Source of the DNA: Candidatus Bathyarchaeota archaeon
GTDB lineage: Archaea > Thermoproteota > Bathyarchaeia > Bathyarchaeales > Bathycorpusculaceae
Direction: 5' to 3'
Assembly: GCA_026014545.1 (NCBI GenBank)
Contig: JAOZIH010000002.1
Location: 98,775-162,774, forward strand
DNA: 64,000 nt
In this document: positions 26,062 to 35,866 of the stretch, piece after piece
Layout of the letters: every line of letters starts with the position of its first letter
Position numbering within the stretch: position 1 is the stretch's first letter
Made by a program: the position numbers and the translations under genes
Notes under the pieces: model-generated
Told to the model about the DNA's origin: nothing
Databases searched by the model: none
What the model saw: only the letters and a program-made list of their open reading frames with translations

Positions 26062-27509
26062 AAGAAGTAAGCATAAACCCAATTACTCGCCTCGAAGGCC
26101 ACGGTAGCATTTCCATATTCCTCAACGACGAAGGCGATGTGGAAAATGCATATTTGAAAATCCCTGAACTCCGAGGATTTGAGAAATTCTGTGAGGGAAG
26201 ACGCGCTGAGCTTATGCCTCTCCTGACGACGAGAATCTGCGGAGTCTGCCCTGTCGCCCACCACTTCGCCTCAACTAAAGCCTTAGACGCCGCATTCAAT
26301 GTAGAACCACCTTCCGCAGCCAAGAAACTCAGAGAACTAATGTACGCTGGCTACATAATCTACGACCACATATTGCATTTCTACTACTTGGGCGGACCCG
26401 ACTTCATTGTTGGCCCGGATGCCCCGCCAGAAAAGCGCAACGTCTTGGGTGTCATAGAAAAAGCAGGCTTGGACATAGGTAAAGAAGTCATAAAGCACCG
26501 AGCCTACGGGCAGAAGATAACTGAGATTCTCGGCGGTAAAGCTACACATCCCGTGTGCGGCTTGCCAGGCGGCATCTCAAAGCCCCTGAGCGAGGAGAAT
26601 AGGCGAGAAATCGAGAAGATGGCTGCTTCCTCCGTGGAATTTGCCAAATTAAGCCTGAGACTCTTCCAGGATATAGTTTTAGGCAACAGCGCTTACGTTG
26701 ACATGATTAAGAGCGACGCGTACACCATGAAGACATACTACATGGGCTTGGTGGATGACAAAAACAGAGTTAACTTTTACGATGGAAAAATCAGAGTAGC
26801 AGACCCAAATGGCCATGAATTCCTAAAGTTTGCACCCAAAGACTACCTCCAGCACATTGGCGAGCATGTGGAGCAATGGACGTACTCCAAGTTTCCGTTC
26901 CTGAAGAAAGTAGGGTGGAAAGGCTTGGTCTACGGCGCCGACAGCGGCATTTACCGTGTAGGCCCACTTGGGCGATTGAACGCAGCTGATGGTATGGCTA
27001 CACCGCTTGCACAAGCCGAGTACGAAGTAATGTACAAAACTTTAGGCAAACCAGTACATGGCACTTTAGCGTTTCACTGGGCTCGTCTAATCGAGTTGCT
27101 TTATGCTGCTGAGCGCGCGCTTGAGCTGGCGAAAGACCCAGAAATCACAAGCACGAACATACGTAATAAGCCCGGCGAGCCGGGAGAAGGCGTCGGCGTT
27201 GTTGAAGCAGCAAGGGGCACGCTGTACCATCACTACGTGCTTGACAAAGATGCGCTTGTTAAGGACGTGAATCTGATTGTGGCTACCACCAACAATTACC
27301 CGGCAATCTGCATATCCATCCGCGATGCTGCAAAGGGCTTAATACGCAACGGCAAAGTTGACCAAGGCGTGCTGAACAAGGTGGAGATGGCATTCAGAGC
27401 TTACGACCCATGCTTTGCATGCGCAACGCACTATGCAGTCGGGCAGATGCCTCTGACTATAGAGGTATATGACAGTCAAAAGCGGCTTATAGAGACCATT
27501 CAGCGCTAA
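26058..27509 (+). CDS. NiFe hydrogenase large subunit, Mvh/group 3-like
   Basis: A 483-residue catalytic subunit. The N-terminal ITRLEGHG and L1 motif RICGVC (Cys 61 and 64) are intact. The L2 motif is DPCFACATH (Cys 452 and 455, His 458). Twenty-five residues follow the His, which is the C-terminal peptide removed by the maturation protease; that protease is the next gene. All four nickel-binding cysteines are therefore present and the enzyme should be active. It begins ATGA-coupled to the small subunit. Confidence 0.94.
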   Translation: MKEVSINPITRLEGHGSISIFLNDEGDVENAYLKIPELRGFEKFCEGRRAELMPLLTTRICGVCPVAHHFASTKALDAAFNVEPPSAAKKLRELMYAGYIIYDHILHFYYLGGPDFIVGPDAPPEKRNVLGVIEKAGLDIGKEVIKHRAYGQKITEILGGKATHPVCGLPGGISKPLSEENRREIEKMAASSVEFAKLSLRLFQDIVLGNSAYVDMIKSDAYTMKTYYMGLVDDKNRVNFYDGKIRVADPNGHEFLKFAPKDYLQHIGEHVEQWTYSKFPFLKKVGWKGLVYGADSGIYRVGPLGRLNAADGMATPLAQAEYEVMYKTLGKPVHGTLAFHWARLIELLYAAERALELAKDPEITSTNIRNKPGEPGEGVGVVEAARGTLYHHYVLDKDALVKDVNLIVATTNNYPAICISIRDAAKGLIRNGKVDQGVLNKVEMAFRAYDPCFACATHYAVGQMPLTIEVYDSQKRLIETIQR

Positions 27510-27510
27510 A

Positions 27511-27536
27511 CCTTTTTTATTTCTTTTTTCCTTTTC
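27511..27536 (+). terminator. T-rich tract after the hydrogenase large subunit
   Basis: CCTTTTTTATTTCTTTTTTCCTTTTC follows the stop codon within a few bases. Runs of T like this end transcription in archaea. It would reduce read-through into the protease gene 16 bases further on, so it may act as a partial terminator. Confidence 0.45.
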
Positions 27537-27552
27537 TAGCTGGCGTTTCAAT

Positions 27553-28050
27553 TTGGCTAAAGGTGCCTATTCCATCCGTGATGATATCCGCGAGTGGTTT
27601 TCCTCTGCTGATAGTGTGGTAATCGCGGGCATTGGGAATCCCATTCGCAGAGACGATTTTGTAGGTATGAAAATTGTCCAAGACCTCAAAAATAAAATTT
27701 CAGAAAAGGTACACCTAATTGAGTGCGAAACTGTTCCTGAAAGCTTCATGCAGGACATCGTTGATCTAAAACCAAGTCATGTGCTTCTCATTGACGCTGC
27801 GTTTCTGGGGCTTAAACCTGGCGAAGCCAAACTTGTCTTTCCCGAGCAAGTTGCAAATTTTACAGCAGTAACCACGCATGTGCTGCCATTACGCATTTTC
27901 TGCGAGTACATCGAAAAGATGACTGAAGCAAAAATTGCTCTGTTGCTGATTGAGCCTGAAAACACAGAGTTCGGAGAAGGCTTAACACCAACCGTGCAAG
28001 CGACTGCAGAGAAGCTCGAAAGAATATTGCTTGAATTATTCTCAGCCTAA
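27553..28050 (+). CDS. Hydrogenase maturation protease (M52/HycI-like)
   Basis: A 165-residue endopeptidase that trims the C-terminus of the NiFe large subunit after nickel insertion. It starts with a ADSVVIAGIGNPIRRDDFVGMKI segment, giving GxGNPxxxDD with the metal-binding Asp. Later LLIDAAFLG supplies the second acidic ligand, and TTHVLPLRIFCEYI supplies the His. Its position directly after the large-subunit gene fits its client. The start is TTG 27553. Confidence 0.9.
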   Translation: MAKGAYSIRDDIREWFSSADSVVIAGIGNPIRRDDFVGMKIVQDLKNKISEKVHLIECETVPESFMQDIVDLKPSHVLLIDAAFLGLKPGEAKLVFPEQVANFTAVTTHVLPLRIFCEYIEKMTEAKIALLLIEPENTEFGEGLTPTVQATAEKLERILLELFSA

Positions 28051-28192
28051 ACTTGCTTCCAGCATACCGACAAGCAAGCGCTAATCTTGTCAGCATCAAC
28101 AGTTCAAGCTATTTATAGAGAAAATGCTCTCCGCACTAAAACCGGACAGAACAAGAAAGTAACGAAAATAAAAGGGAAAAAGTAACGCAGGT

Positions 28193-28687
28193 TTACTTTT
28201 TCTTTGCTTCTTGGAAAAGCTTCTTTACAGCGCTGATTCTCGCCTTCTGCGCCAGCACATCGCTTGTGACCAACGTTAAGGCTTCTTCAGGGCACCATTT
28301 AATGCACTGCGGTTCACCTTGCTCCTTGCATAAGTCGCAAACGTGGACAACTTTGGTTTCAGGATGCAGCATTATTGCGCCGTAATCGCAGGCTTCGATG
28401 CACCAGCCGCAGCCGTTACACTTGTCCATATCCACTATTATCGTGCCTGTTTCTTCCGACTGCGTCAGCGCGTCACGTGGGCATGCAGCCACGCATGGTG
28501 GGTCTTCACAGCGTCGGCACGTAACCGCCATGTTTGCCAGCTGGTTCACTCTGACTACGCGTATGCGCGATTTCAACGGATTGAAAGCTTTCTCCTTTGT
28601 CCAAGAGCAAATGTACTCGCAGATTTGGCAGCCCACGCACTTCTCTGGATCTGCTGAAACAAATTTGCGCTCATGAATCTTTACCAT
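28193..28687 (-). CDS. Four-cluster ferredoxin-like protein, AOR partner
   Basis: A 164-residue protein of the DmsB/HycB/CooF type. Four cysteine groups are visible: CVGCQICEYIC, CRRCEDPPCVAAC, CNGCGWCIEAC and CDLCKEQGEPQCIKWC, enough for four Fe4S4 clusters. It lies five bases downstream of the AOR gene on the same strand. It most likely accepts electrons from that enzyme and passes them to ferredoxin or another carrier. Confidence 0.9.
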   Translation of the reverse strand: MVKIHERKFVSADPEKCVGCQICEYICSWTKEKAFNPLKSRIRVVRVNQLANMAVTCRRCEDPPCVAACPRDALTQSEETGTIIVDMDKCNGCGWCIEACDYGAIMLHPETKVVHVCDLCKEQGEPQCIKWCPEEALTLVTSDVLAQKARISAVKKLFQEAKKK

Positions 28688-28692
28688 TTTAC

Positions 28693-30567
28693 TTAGGCCT
28701 CCTGCTTGTCTTCAACTATGCTCGCCAAGTCGTCCATGGCAAGCTCTTTCAGCTTCGCCACGGTAGGCACGCCTTCCAGCGTCCAACCGCGAGACTCGTA
28801 GTAATCATCCAAGAGTAAGTCCAGTTCCTCCTGTGTTACCACAGCGCCTTTCACGGGACCATCATCCGGTATCGGCATATTCATGACTTTCCATGGTAGC
28901 GTATCGTCTTTTCTGCTGAAGCCTTCTCTGATATTTATTATCCGCGCAATCGTGTTAATTCTCTCGCCAGATTTCTTCAGCTCTTCAGCAGTCATGTCTA
29001 TGCCCGTTACCAAACTGTAAAGCTTAGCCATATCCTGCAGTTCCTTATAGTATGTGCCTCGTGAAAACTTGCAGACTATGAATGAGTCGATAAGCGCGTA
29101 CACGTCCTCCATGTCCCTGACCATTTTGCCTCTGCCCTTTTCCGCTTTCAAGCGGTCAACCTTGCCCTTTACGTCGAAAGCGTATGCGCCGTGCCTATTG
29201 TGGTCTGCTCCTCGGAAGGAAACCGCGAAGCCCAAAGCCGCAGTTTTGAGGCAACGCAAGTCGTAGCCTGTGACTTCCAAGCCTTTGATGTGCTGCGCAA
29301 GCTTCTCAGCGCCTTTCCCAATTTTCTGCCCTGCGATTCTCACGCCTTCAGCGAGAATGTCGCCTATTCCTTCCCGTTTACCCATTTTCTCGAGAAGCTG
29401 CAGAAGCGCATCCACATTGCCGAAGTTGGCTTCAATCCCGTCAAGGTCAGCTTGCGACAGGATGCCATTTTCGTAGCAGTCCATGGCAAAAGCCACGATG
29501 ACACCAGCGCTAATAGCGTCCATGCCGTAATAGTTGCAGATTTCCATGCCTTTTATGATTGCGTCAAGCTTGTCGATGCCACAGTAGGGTCCCAGAGCCC
29601 ACAATGTTTCATACTCCATCCTCGTCATCGTGCCTTTGTAGGGGCCTTCGGGAACCACAACTTCATGTTCGCAGCGCATGGCGCAGGAGCTGCATGCTAT
29701 AATTTTTGCCACGAATTTATCGTTCAATGCTTCTCCGCTGACTTTCTCAGCATTTTCGAAATGAGCGTTGTTATAGTTGCGTGTCGGCATACAATGCAGC
29801 GCGTTGTGAACCAACACATTTTCTGGCGTGCCAAGAGTGCGATACTTTTGTGTTGCTGGCCCTTTCATTCGCTCGTGGAATTCCTTTACCATCTCCATGA
29901 ACTCGTCAGGCTTAGCTGGGACTATGTCGCGTGTGCCGCGCACAGCTATGGCTTTGAGGTTTTTGGAGCCCATCACAGCGCCTAAGCCTGTTCGCCCAGC
30001 AGCACGTGTCTTCTCGTTTATTATGCAGGCTATCCGTGAGAGTTTTTCTCCTGCCACGCCTATGGCTGCGACGCGTATGTAGTAGTCGCCTAATTCGTCT
30101 TTTATGGCGTCTTCAGTTTCAGCAGGCGACTTGCCCATGAGGTGCGAAGCATCCAGCAGCTGCACAGAATCATCGTCTATCCATAGGTAAACGGGTTTTT
30201 CCGCTTTACCCTTAATAATCACCGCATCATATCCGGCTCTCTTCAGTTCCGCTCCAAACGTGCCATGAGCAACCGCTTCACCTATGCCGAATGTGGCGGG
30301 AGACTTAGCGACGAAAGCGTGTCCGTTCCCCGCTGTAGGAAACATTGTGCCCGAGATCGGGCCAAGCGCTAAAACAAGGGGGTTGTCTGGGCTGAATGGG
30401 TCAACTCCTGCCGTGGAGTTGTCCAGCCACAGGCGCATGCCTAAGCCTATTCCGCCGATGTATTTTCTGGCGTAATCTTCGCTTAACTGTTCAACGCGAG
30501 TTTTCCCGGTGTTTAAATCAACATAAAGGATTCGTCCAGCGTAACCGTACAACCGCTTTTCCTCCAT
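28693..30567 (-). CDS. Aldehyde:ferredoxin oxidoreductase, operon copy
   Basis: A 624-residue AOR-family enzyme. The N-terminus has RILYVDLNTGKTR and YIGGIGLGMRLWL, the usual pterin-binding start. Fe4S4 ligands appear as CSSCAMRC with the classic C-x2-C-x3-C spacing, and a late Cys in FIVCKFSRG. DAISAGVIVAFAMDCYENG and GADHNRHGAY are typical active-site regions. It forms an operon with the four-cluster ferredoxin. It is convergent with the hydrogenase genes, so the two systems are adjacent but not co-transcribed. Confidence 0.93.
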   Translation of the reverse strand: MEEKRLYGYAGRILYVDLNTGKTRVEQLSEDYARKYIGGIGLGMRLWLDNSTAGVDPFSPDNPLVLALGPISGTMFPTAGNGHAFVAKSPATFGIGEAVAHGTFGAELKRAGYDAVIIKGKAEKPVYLWIDDDSVQLLDASHLMGKSPAETEDAIKDELGDYYIRVAAIGVAGEKLSRIACIINEKTRAAGRTGLGAVMGSKNLKAIAVRGTRDIVPAKPDEFMEMVKEFHERMKGPATQKYRTLGTPENVLVHNALHCMPTRNYNNAHFENAEKVSGEALNDKFVAKIIACSSCAMRCEHEVVVPEGPYKGTMTRMEYETLWALGPYCGIDKLDAIIKGMEICNYYGMDAISAGVIVAFAMDCYENGILSQADLDGIEANFGNVDALLQLLEKMGKREGIGDILAEGVRIAGQKIGKGAEKLAQHIKGLEVTGYDLRCLKTAALGFAVSFRGADHNRHGAYAFDVKGKVDRLKAEKGRGKMVRDMEDVYALIDSFIVCKFSRGTYYKELQDMAKLYSLVTGIDMTAEELKKSGERINTIARIINIREGFSRKDDTLPWKVMNMPIPDDGPVKGAVVTQEELDLLLDDYYESRGWTLEGVPTVAKLKELAMDDLASIVEDKQEA

Positions 30568-30946
30568 GTTTATATAACTATTAGTTTTGTGGAAACTATA
30601 TTAACTTAATGGGCTTCATCATGGAGATTTAATGAGTAAATGCGCCTGTTCTGTTGCCTATCAATTACGCATTTGCTTATGGCTACTTAAGCGTTAACAA
30701 GGGGTTACGAAATCATACAGTTCTCGTTGAACATGAAGCATATACCGTTTTTTACAGAATTTTATGCGAAGCAAGAGCTGCGGACTCGTTTTGTCTTTGA
30801 AAATTGTCAGCAGTTGTCACTCTTAATTAACTATCAGTAAAATTTTAAATGAACAAGATAGATGAATATTTTAGTTTCATAACTTTTTAAAATTAGCCAT
30901 TCCCTTTTCATGTAATCAAATCCATCCCCATGCCGAGCTGATCAGA
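30568..30946. other. Intergenic region between AOR and a small conserved gene
   Basis: About 380 AT-rich bases between divergent genes. TATA-like stretches are visible for the minus-strand AOR (GTTATATAAAC just before its ATG, and TTAATATAG near 30597-30605). Another run, AAAATTTTAAATG, lies at about 30838-30850 in the direction of the gene at 30947. Nothing else was recognised. Confidence 0.35.
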
Positions 30947-31279
30947 TTGGACAAATTTGACGAGACGCTGCTAAGCGTCATAGACGATGTATTTTTATGC
31001 ACTTTAGGCGCCGATTGCACAAAGATTATTTACAATTACTTAGAGCGCAGATCCCTGCCGAAACATGAAATACCACGCCAGACAGACAAGTTCTCTGAAG
31101 AAATTAGAAAACTGCTTTGTGATAACAAAAAGTCAAGAAATAATCCAGCATGCCTTTTAGAAGAAGCAATTGCCAAAAGATTATGCAGCACGTTAGGGGT
31201 AAAAATGCAGTTAAGTGCGTTCCGAACATTTGCAATGTTTATTCGAAAGTTGAAACAAGAGCAGTTAAGTGAGAAATGA
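30947..31279 (+). CDS. Small helical protein, possibly NitrOD5-like
   Basis: A 110-residue protein starting at TTG 30947. The pattern DETLLSVIDDVFLCTLGADCTKIIYNYLE, then F-rich and leucine-rich helices ending in FRTFAMFIRKLKQ, resembles the small output domain called NitrOD5 in thaumarchaeal and bathyarchaeal proteins. The resemblance is by pattern only. It stands alone between divergent neighbours. Function unknown. Confidence 0.5.
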   Translation: MDKFDETLLSVIDDVFLCTLGADCTKIIYNYLERRSLPKHEIPRQTDKFSEEIRKLLCDNKKSRNNPACLLEEAIAKRLCSTLGVKMQLSAFRTFAMFIRKLKQEQLSEK

Positions 31280-31350
31280 AAACGCATTCGAGCCTTATAA
31301 GCCACTATGGTTTCAGCCAGATAGAGGGCAACCTGTAAGTTCAACAATCC

Positions 31351-31869
31351 TCAAAGAATCCCGAACCGTCGCACTTGTAATGGATATGCAAAGGCTAAAT
31401 TGCTCGTTGATTTAGACTGTGTTTGTCGTATGCCAACAGCGAGTTCTACAAACTCCCTCAAGGTTATATGATTAAATTCCCATGTTGGGGTGCCATACCT
31501 AAGCCCCGAGCACATGGTGTCCGCGTAAATGAACAGTTTCATGCCGTTATAGTCAAAAGCGGCCTGGCGTGCTTGCCCATACTTTGGTTCTGTCAGCACT
31601 TTAAAGGGCCATAGTTTACATGCAATGGGTTTCATGTTTTGTAATCCGCAATAATATGTGCTTCCAAAATTGCATAGGAACACACAGGAACCGTCGCTTG
31701 CCCTTTTGAGGTATAACTGGTTTAAACCCGCAACTGTTTTCTCCACGCCGAATGATTTGACTATTCTAAGCCACTCTGGAAATTTCAATACTACGCTGTA
31801 CAGTTTGCAGCAGTAGCCGCATGCTATGCATTTCCAATCTGCAATGCTCTGCCACGGAACAAACTGCAT
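31351..31869 (-). CDS. YkgJ-like cysteine-cluster protein
   Basis: A 172-residue protein with the spaced cysteines of the YkgJ/FliB-related zinc- or iron-chelating family. They occur as CIACGYCCK near the N-terminus, then CVFL, YYCGL and IACKLWPFKV. The family is widespread and poorly defined. No partner gene suggests a more precise role; a lysine methyltransferase-like gene lies upstream on the same strand. Confidence 0.75.
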   Translation of the reverse strand: MQFVPWQSIADWKCIACGYCCKLYSVVLKFPEWLRIVKSFGVEKTVAGLNQLYLKRASDGSCVFLCNFGSTYYCGLQNMKPIACKLWPFKVLTEPKYGQARQAAFDYNGMKLFIYADTMCSGLRYGTPTWEFNHITLREFVELAVGIRQTQSKSTSNLAFAYPLQVRRFGIL

Positions 31870-31936
31870 TATGGAACACGGACAAAAATACGATAAAGTA
31901 TAAATTAAAAATCTTTTTTAGCAAAACAGCTAATTT

Positions 31937-32413
31937 CTATGTTTTTTGGTATAGATAAATCGTGTGCGAGGGATAACCTACCTTTGGGTTTTCACAGAAA
32001 TTCTCGACTTTTACAGGTTTCCAGCCTACAATCTCATAGTCATGGGAAACTACACGAGCGCCTTTTTTGAGCTCATTTTCCAGTTTCGGCCTGATTTTCT
32101 CGTTTGCACTCGTTGTCAAATATAGAAAGACCACATCTGCAGAGCTCAAATTCACATTGAACATGTCACCGTTTACAATCGTAACCCTATCTGTGAGCCC
32201 GTTTTCGTGAATTGTGCTGAGCGCTTTTTTAGCCAAATCTTCTCTTAACTCCACGCCGACAGCTCTGGCGCCGAAAGATTTAGCAGCCATAATGACTGTT
32301 CGGCCATCTCCAGCGCCGAGGTCGAACAGAACTTCTCCGGCCTTTAGATCAGCTAATTTAAGCATGTACTCGATGACGGAAAGAGGTGATGGAACGAAAG
32401 GCGCAATAAACAT
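31937..32413 (-). CDS. Protein-lysine methyltransferase, aKMT-like
   Basis: A 158-residue SAM-dependent methyltransferase. It starts with APFVPSPLSVIEYMLKLA and has the SAM-binding FDLGAGDGRTVIMAA, then VVFLYLTTSANEKIRPKLE and ARVVSHDYEI. This order and length match the small crenarchaeal enzyme aKMT, which methylates lysines on many proteins including chromatin proteins. Alba and a Cren7-like protein in the same window are plausible substrates, though this is only inference. Confidence 0.78.
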   Translation of the reverse strand: MFIAPFVPSPLSVIEYMLKLADLKAGEVLFDLGAGDGRTVIMAAKSFGARAVGVELREDLAKKALSTIHENGLTDRVTIVNGDMFNVNLSSADVVFLYLTTSANEKIRPKLENELKKGARVVSHDYEIVGWKPVKVENFCENPKVGYPSHTIYLYQKT

Positions 32414-32479
32414 CTACACAAGTCTCCTGTTTCAATTTAAAAGATTAAAATTTTACCCTTAAAGAGTTTACGCATCAGC

Positions 32480-32806
32480 CTATGCCACATAACTTTCTTT
32501 CTTCGGCGTTGGCCTTTTAGCTTCGCCACATTTAACGCAGCTTTGAGCGCACAATTCCAAATATTTTTCCTCATCCTTGGAGCCCACAGCTTCAGCGGCT
32601 TTACGGCAGAGTTCACTCGGCTCAGTGCAGCCCTCTTCTCTACAGAGGCCTGATATGTAACTGCAGATCTCCTGCACATCTTTAGGCTCCAGCACTGCTC
32701 GGTTTGTGCGCACTATAAGACATAATTCCCGCGCCATAACACATGTCTTAATGTATTTTATGCGCTCAAGAACCTCTGCTCGGAGTTTTTTCCGGCTTAT
32801 TTCCAC
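32480..32806 (-). CDS. Small cysteine-containing protein of unknown function
   Basis: A 108-residue basic protein with seven cysteines, including ICSYISGLCREEGCTEPSELC and CAQSCVKCG. The spacing does not match a known zinc ribbon that I recognise. The N-terminal half is helical (RAEVLERIKYIKTCVMARELC). It lies between lhr and the methyltransferase gene on the same strand. Function not recognised. Confidence 0.55.
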   Translation of the reverse strand: MEISRKKLRAEVLERIKYIKTCVMARELCLIVRTNRAVLEPKDVQEICSYISGLCREEGCTEPSELCRKAAEAVGSKDEEKYLELCAQSCVKCGEAKRPTPKKESYVA

Positions 32807-32944
32807 CTTAAAGATCTCCTAAATTTGCTACAAATGTTTACGGCACAATAAGCCACTTTTCACTTAAATAGTTGTTGCTCAATGAGCCGGCTTGACAGGA
32901 ATTTAGTCACTGAGCAAAAATGAGGCAATAAATAGGAGGATAAT

Positions 32945-35824
32945 TCACTGCCTAAATCGCCTGCTTAGTGCTTTGCGTTCCGCTTCAAGAATTAACTCAT
33001 AAAATCTATCACTAAGTTTAGGTTCCTTTTCAAGTATGCTTGCGACATCCGCTGGTCGAATCTTGCGCGCGCTCAGAGCTACCGCAGCTACTTTACCATA
33101 CTTCGCCATCAACTCTGCCGTTTCTAGCGCCTGCAGCTTCAGTTTATCCTCAGTCGCCGTAAGCTTCTTTCCTTTCTTTTCAATCAGAGGAAGCACTTTC
33201 TCCTCCTCTACCTTCAAAAGCCCAATCGCTTGCGACTCACATCTTGGACATTTGGGTTTTTCAGGTAAGTTCTTAATTTGTATCATCTCCATGTAATTCC
33301 AGCAGTTTGTGCACACAAAATTGCCAGTTTCGCTAAGCAACCGCGCTTTCGCTGACTCTACAAGTACAGCACGCATACGTTCAGGCGGAATAAGATCTGT
33401 TTTCATGCTTACTCGTTCAATGCCCACGCGCGCTATGGGAGTTGCATTTCCGCCTGTTTCCACGATCTGCAGCGCTATTTCTTTACTTTGAATTTTGTTT
33501 AAAACATGAATAAGACCGTCTGCGTCAAGGTCTTTCGTGAAAACTTCTTTCAAACCTTCATCGTATATTGGTGTGTTCTCGAAGCTTGTTATCAGCTTCT
33601 GGAGGCTCACGTTGCTGAAGTCAGCCCACTTTTTTAAAGCGCCAAAACGACGGGCAACATGAATCATGCGACGCTTGAAAAGGCCTGTCTTCACCGTTGA
33701 CCTTGTAAGCAAGTCCTTAATTGCCTGTTCATGCATCGAGACTAACTCGCCGAAAACTTCCAAGATGCGAACTGCATTTGCTGCGCCCATTGTTTGCACG
33801 AAAATGCGGTAAGGGTCATGCTGAACCACGATGCCGTGTCCAAGCTTATCTGAGAGAACCTGCCCAAGCAACTGCGCCAAGGCTCTGTTTGTAAGCGAGC
33901 CAAAGTTGGCGTGGATTATAACGAAATCTTCCCAGTCTTCAAGGATTACTCGCTTATCTGTTGGAACCGCCAAGCCCGCGTTCACCTGCTCCACAGTTTC
34001 CGCCAATGTACGTAGTATCGTATCCTTGTCAGCGGGATACCTCTCGCAGAGCAGTTCGCTGACTTCCGCCGCTGAAAGCCCACTTTTCATTTTCTCTTCA
34101 ACAAAGCCTCTTATCCAAGCCACTTCCTGTGCTACTTGGAAAGGCACCGGAATCTCTTCGCCTATCCAGCTGGGAATGGCGCCTGTAGGGTCATCAACAG
34201 GCCGCACGTAAACCTTGTCCTCGGTAGTATAGACTATTTTCCATGGGCTACCTCGAATGATAAACTTGGTGCCTGCCTTGCCATACTCTGCTATGAAGGC
34301 TTCATCAAGCACTCCGATGGATGAGTCGGTGGACTCGTCAATTACGAGAAACTGCTTCTCCACGGGAATCATGGATAAATTATCAAAGTAATACTCGAAA
34401 AGCGCCTTAGTTCGCTGCGGCTTCAAAACCACTTGGTCCTCAAAGGAAACCCAAGCTAAACGCGGAAAACGCGTATGCATGTAGCCCAGTATTTTTTCCA
34501 CGTCCGCCAATGTTACGTCTTGGTATGGGTAAGCGTTTTTGGCTATCTCTAAAATCTCGCTAAAGGTTAAGCGTTTGTTCTTAAGCAGCAAACCCGCTAT
34601 CTGATGCGTTAGGGCATCGTAAGGTTTATGTGGAATCTCAACAGGCTCCAACTCCTCTTTTAAGGCTCTTCTGGCAATCACCAGCGCCTCTAGCGTATCG
34701 TCAGAATCCATGCCGATAATAACTCCTTCTGCAACATGGCCTACTCTGTGACCCGCACGGCCCACCCGCTGAATAAGCCTTGTAACCTGCCGCGGGCTCA
34801 TGTACTGGATTACCAGGTCGATGCGGCCTACGTCTATGCCGAGTTCAAGGCTGCTGGTTGCAATAAGCCCCTTAAGCGAGCCTCGTTTCAGCCCTGTTTC
34901 AGCTGCGATGCGTGACGGCTTGGCAAGAGAACCGTGATGTATGGAAACTGGGAAGTCTATATCCCATACTTTAAATCTGCTTGCCAGCACCTCTGAAACT
35001 GAACGCGTGTTGGTGAATAAGAGCACGGATTTATGTTTACTCATGTAGTCGCGTATTACTCTTAACCGCGCCGCCACTTCTGGATGCGTATAAAGCTGCT
35101 CTGCAAGCTTCACATCATCTTCAGTTGGCTGCGGGAAAATCACCTGCAATCGCATCATTTTGGCAACGGGCACGTGAATGATTTCTACGGGCCGCTTGTC
35201 GCCTACAAGAAACTGTGCCACCTTTTCCGGGCTACCAATAGTGGCTGATAGCCCGATGGTTTGAAAGTCCTTGCCGATGAGGCTTCTGATGCGTTCTAAG
35301 GCTAGGGCCAACTGGCTTCCGCGTTTGCTGTCAGCAAGCTCATGTACCTCATCCACTATAACCCAACGTAAACTCTGCAGATGCTGTCGGAGCTGCCAGC
35401 CTGACAGTATAGCCTGCAACGTTTCCGGCGTTGTTATCAAAATGTCCGGTGGACTTCGCGATTGCCGTGCTCTTTCTTTCAGGTCAGTGTCGCCGTGGCG
35501 TACTGCCAGTTTAATGTCCAAGTTGTTGCACCACCACTCGAGCCGTTCCAGTAAATCGCGGTTCAACGCCCGCAGCGGCGTGATGTAAAGCACTTTTATG
35601 CCGGGCATTTGCTGCGCTTGTAGGAGCATGCTCAGCACTGGAAGAAACGCCGCCTCAGTCTTGCCCGTAGCTGTGGGCGAGATGAGTAACACGTTTTTGC
35701 CTTGAAGAATCTGCGGAATCGTTTGCTCTTGAGGTTCAGTAGGTTTAGGGAATCCTTTCTGCTCAACGAGCCTTCGAACAGGCTTCACAAGCAACTCAAA
35801 AACATTTTCAGAAAATTTCTCCAA
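32945..35824 (-). CDS. lhr: Lhr-family ATP-dependent helicase
   Basis: A large superfamily 2 helicase of about 960 residues involved in DNA repair or replication-fork processing. The order is Walker A SPTATGKT, DEVH box (VDEVHEL), then SATIGSPEKVAQFL. RecA domain 2 follows, with HHGSLAKPSR, TSSLELGIDVG and QRVGRAGHRVG. Next come the Lhr-specific winged-helix and beta domains, and a zinc-binding CTNCWNYMEM with CPRCE near the C-terminus. I prefer TTG 35824 because GAGG precedes it; the frame is open to 35866. Transcription is leftward from the AT-rich gap at 35.9-36.2 kb. Confidence 0.95.
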   Translation of the reverse strand: MEKFSENVFELLVKPVRRLVEQKGFPKPTEPQEQTIPQILQGKNVLLISPTATGKTEAAFLPVLSMLLQAQQMPGIKVLYITPLRALNRDLLERLEWWCNNLDIKLAVRHGDTDLKERARQSRSPPDILITTPETLQAILSGWQLRQHLQSLRWVIVDEVHELADSKRGSQLALALERIRSLIGKDFQTIGLSATIGSPEKVAQFLVGDKRPVEIIHVPVAKMMRLQVIFPQPTEDDVKLAEQLYTHPEVAARLRVIRDYMSKHKSVLLFTNTRSVSEVLASRFKVWDIDFPVSIHHGSLAKPSRIAAETGLKRGSLKGLIATSSLELGIDVGRIDLVIQYMSPRQVTRLIQRVGRAGHRVGHVAEGVIIGMDSDDTLEALVIARRALKEELEPVEIPHKPYDALTHQIAGLLLKNKRLTFSEILEIAKNAYPYQDVTLADVEKILGYMHTRFPRLAWVSFEDQVVLKPQRTKALFEYYFDNLSMIPVEKQFLVIDESTDSSIGVLDEAFIAEYGKAGTKFIIRGSPWKIVYTTEDKVYVRPVDDPTGAIPSWIGEEIPVPFQVAQEVAWIRGFVEEKMKSGLSAAEVSELLCERYPADKDTILRTLAETVEQVNAGLAVPTDKRVILEDWEDFVIIHANFGSLTNRALAQLLGQVLSDKLGHGIVVQHDPYRIFVQTMGAANAVRILEVFGELVSMHEQAIKDLLTRSTVKTGLFKRRMIHVARRFGALKKWADFSNVSLQKLITSFENTPIYDEGLKEVFTKDLDADGLIHVLNKIQSKEIALQIVETGGNATPIARVGIERVSMKTDLIPPERMRAVLVESAKARLLSETGNFVCTNCWNYMEMIQIKNLPEKPKCPRCESQAIGLLKVEEEKVLPLIEKKGKKLTATEDKLKLQALETAELMAKYGKVAAVALSARKIRPADVASILEKEPKLSDRFYELILEAERKALSRRFRQ

Positions 35825-35866
35825 ATAGTTAAGCCTCAGCGCTGACAAAAGTAAGCGATAGATCAA

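Noticed and set aside
29191..29985. 264-codon plus-strand ORF
   Set aside because: It is antisense to the conserved AOR and has no recognisable motif.
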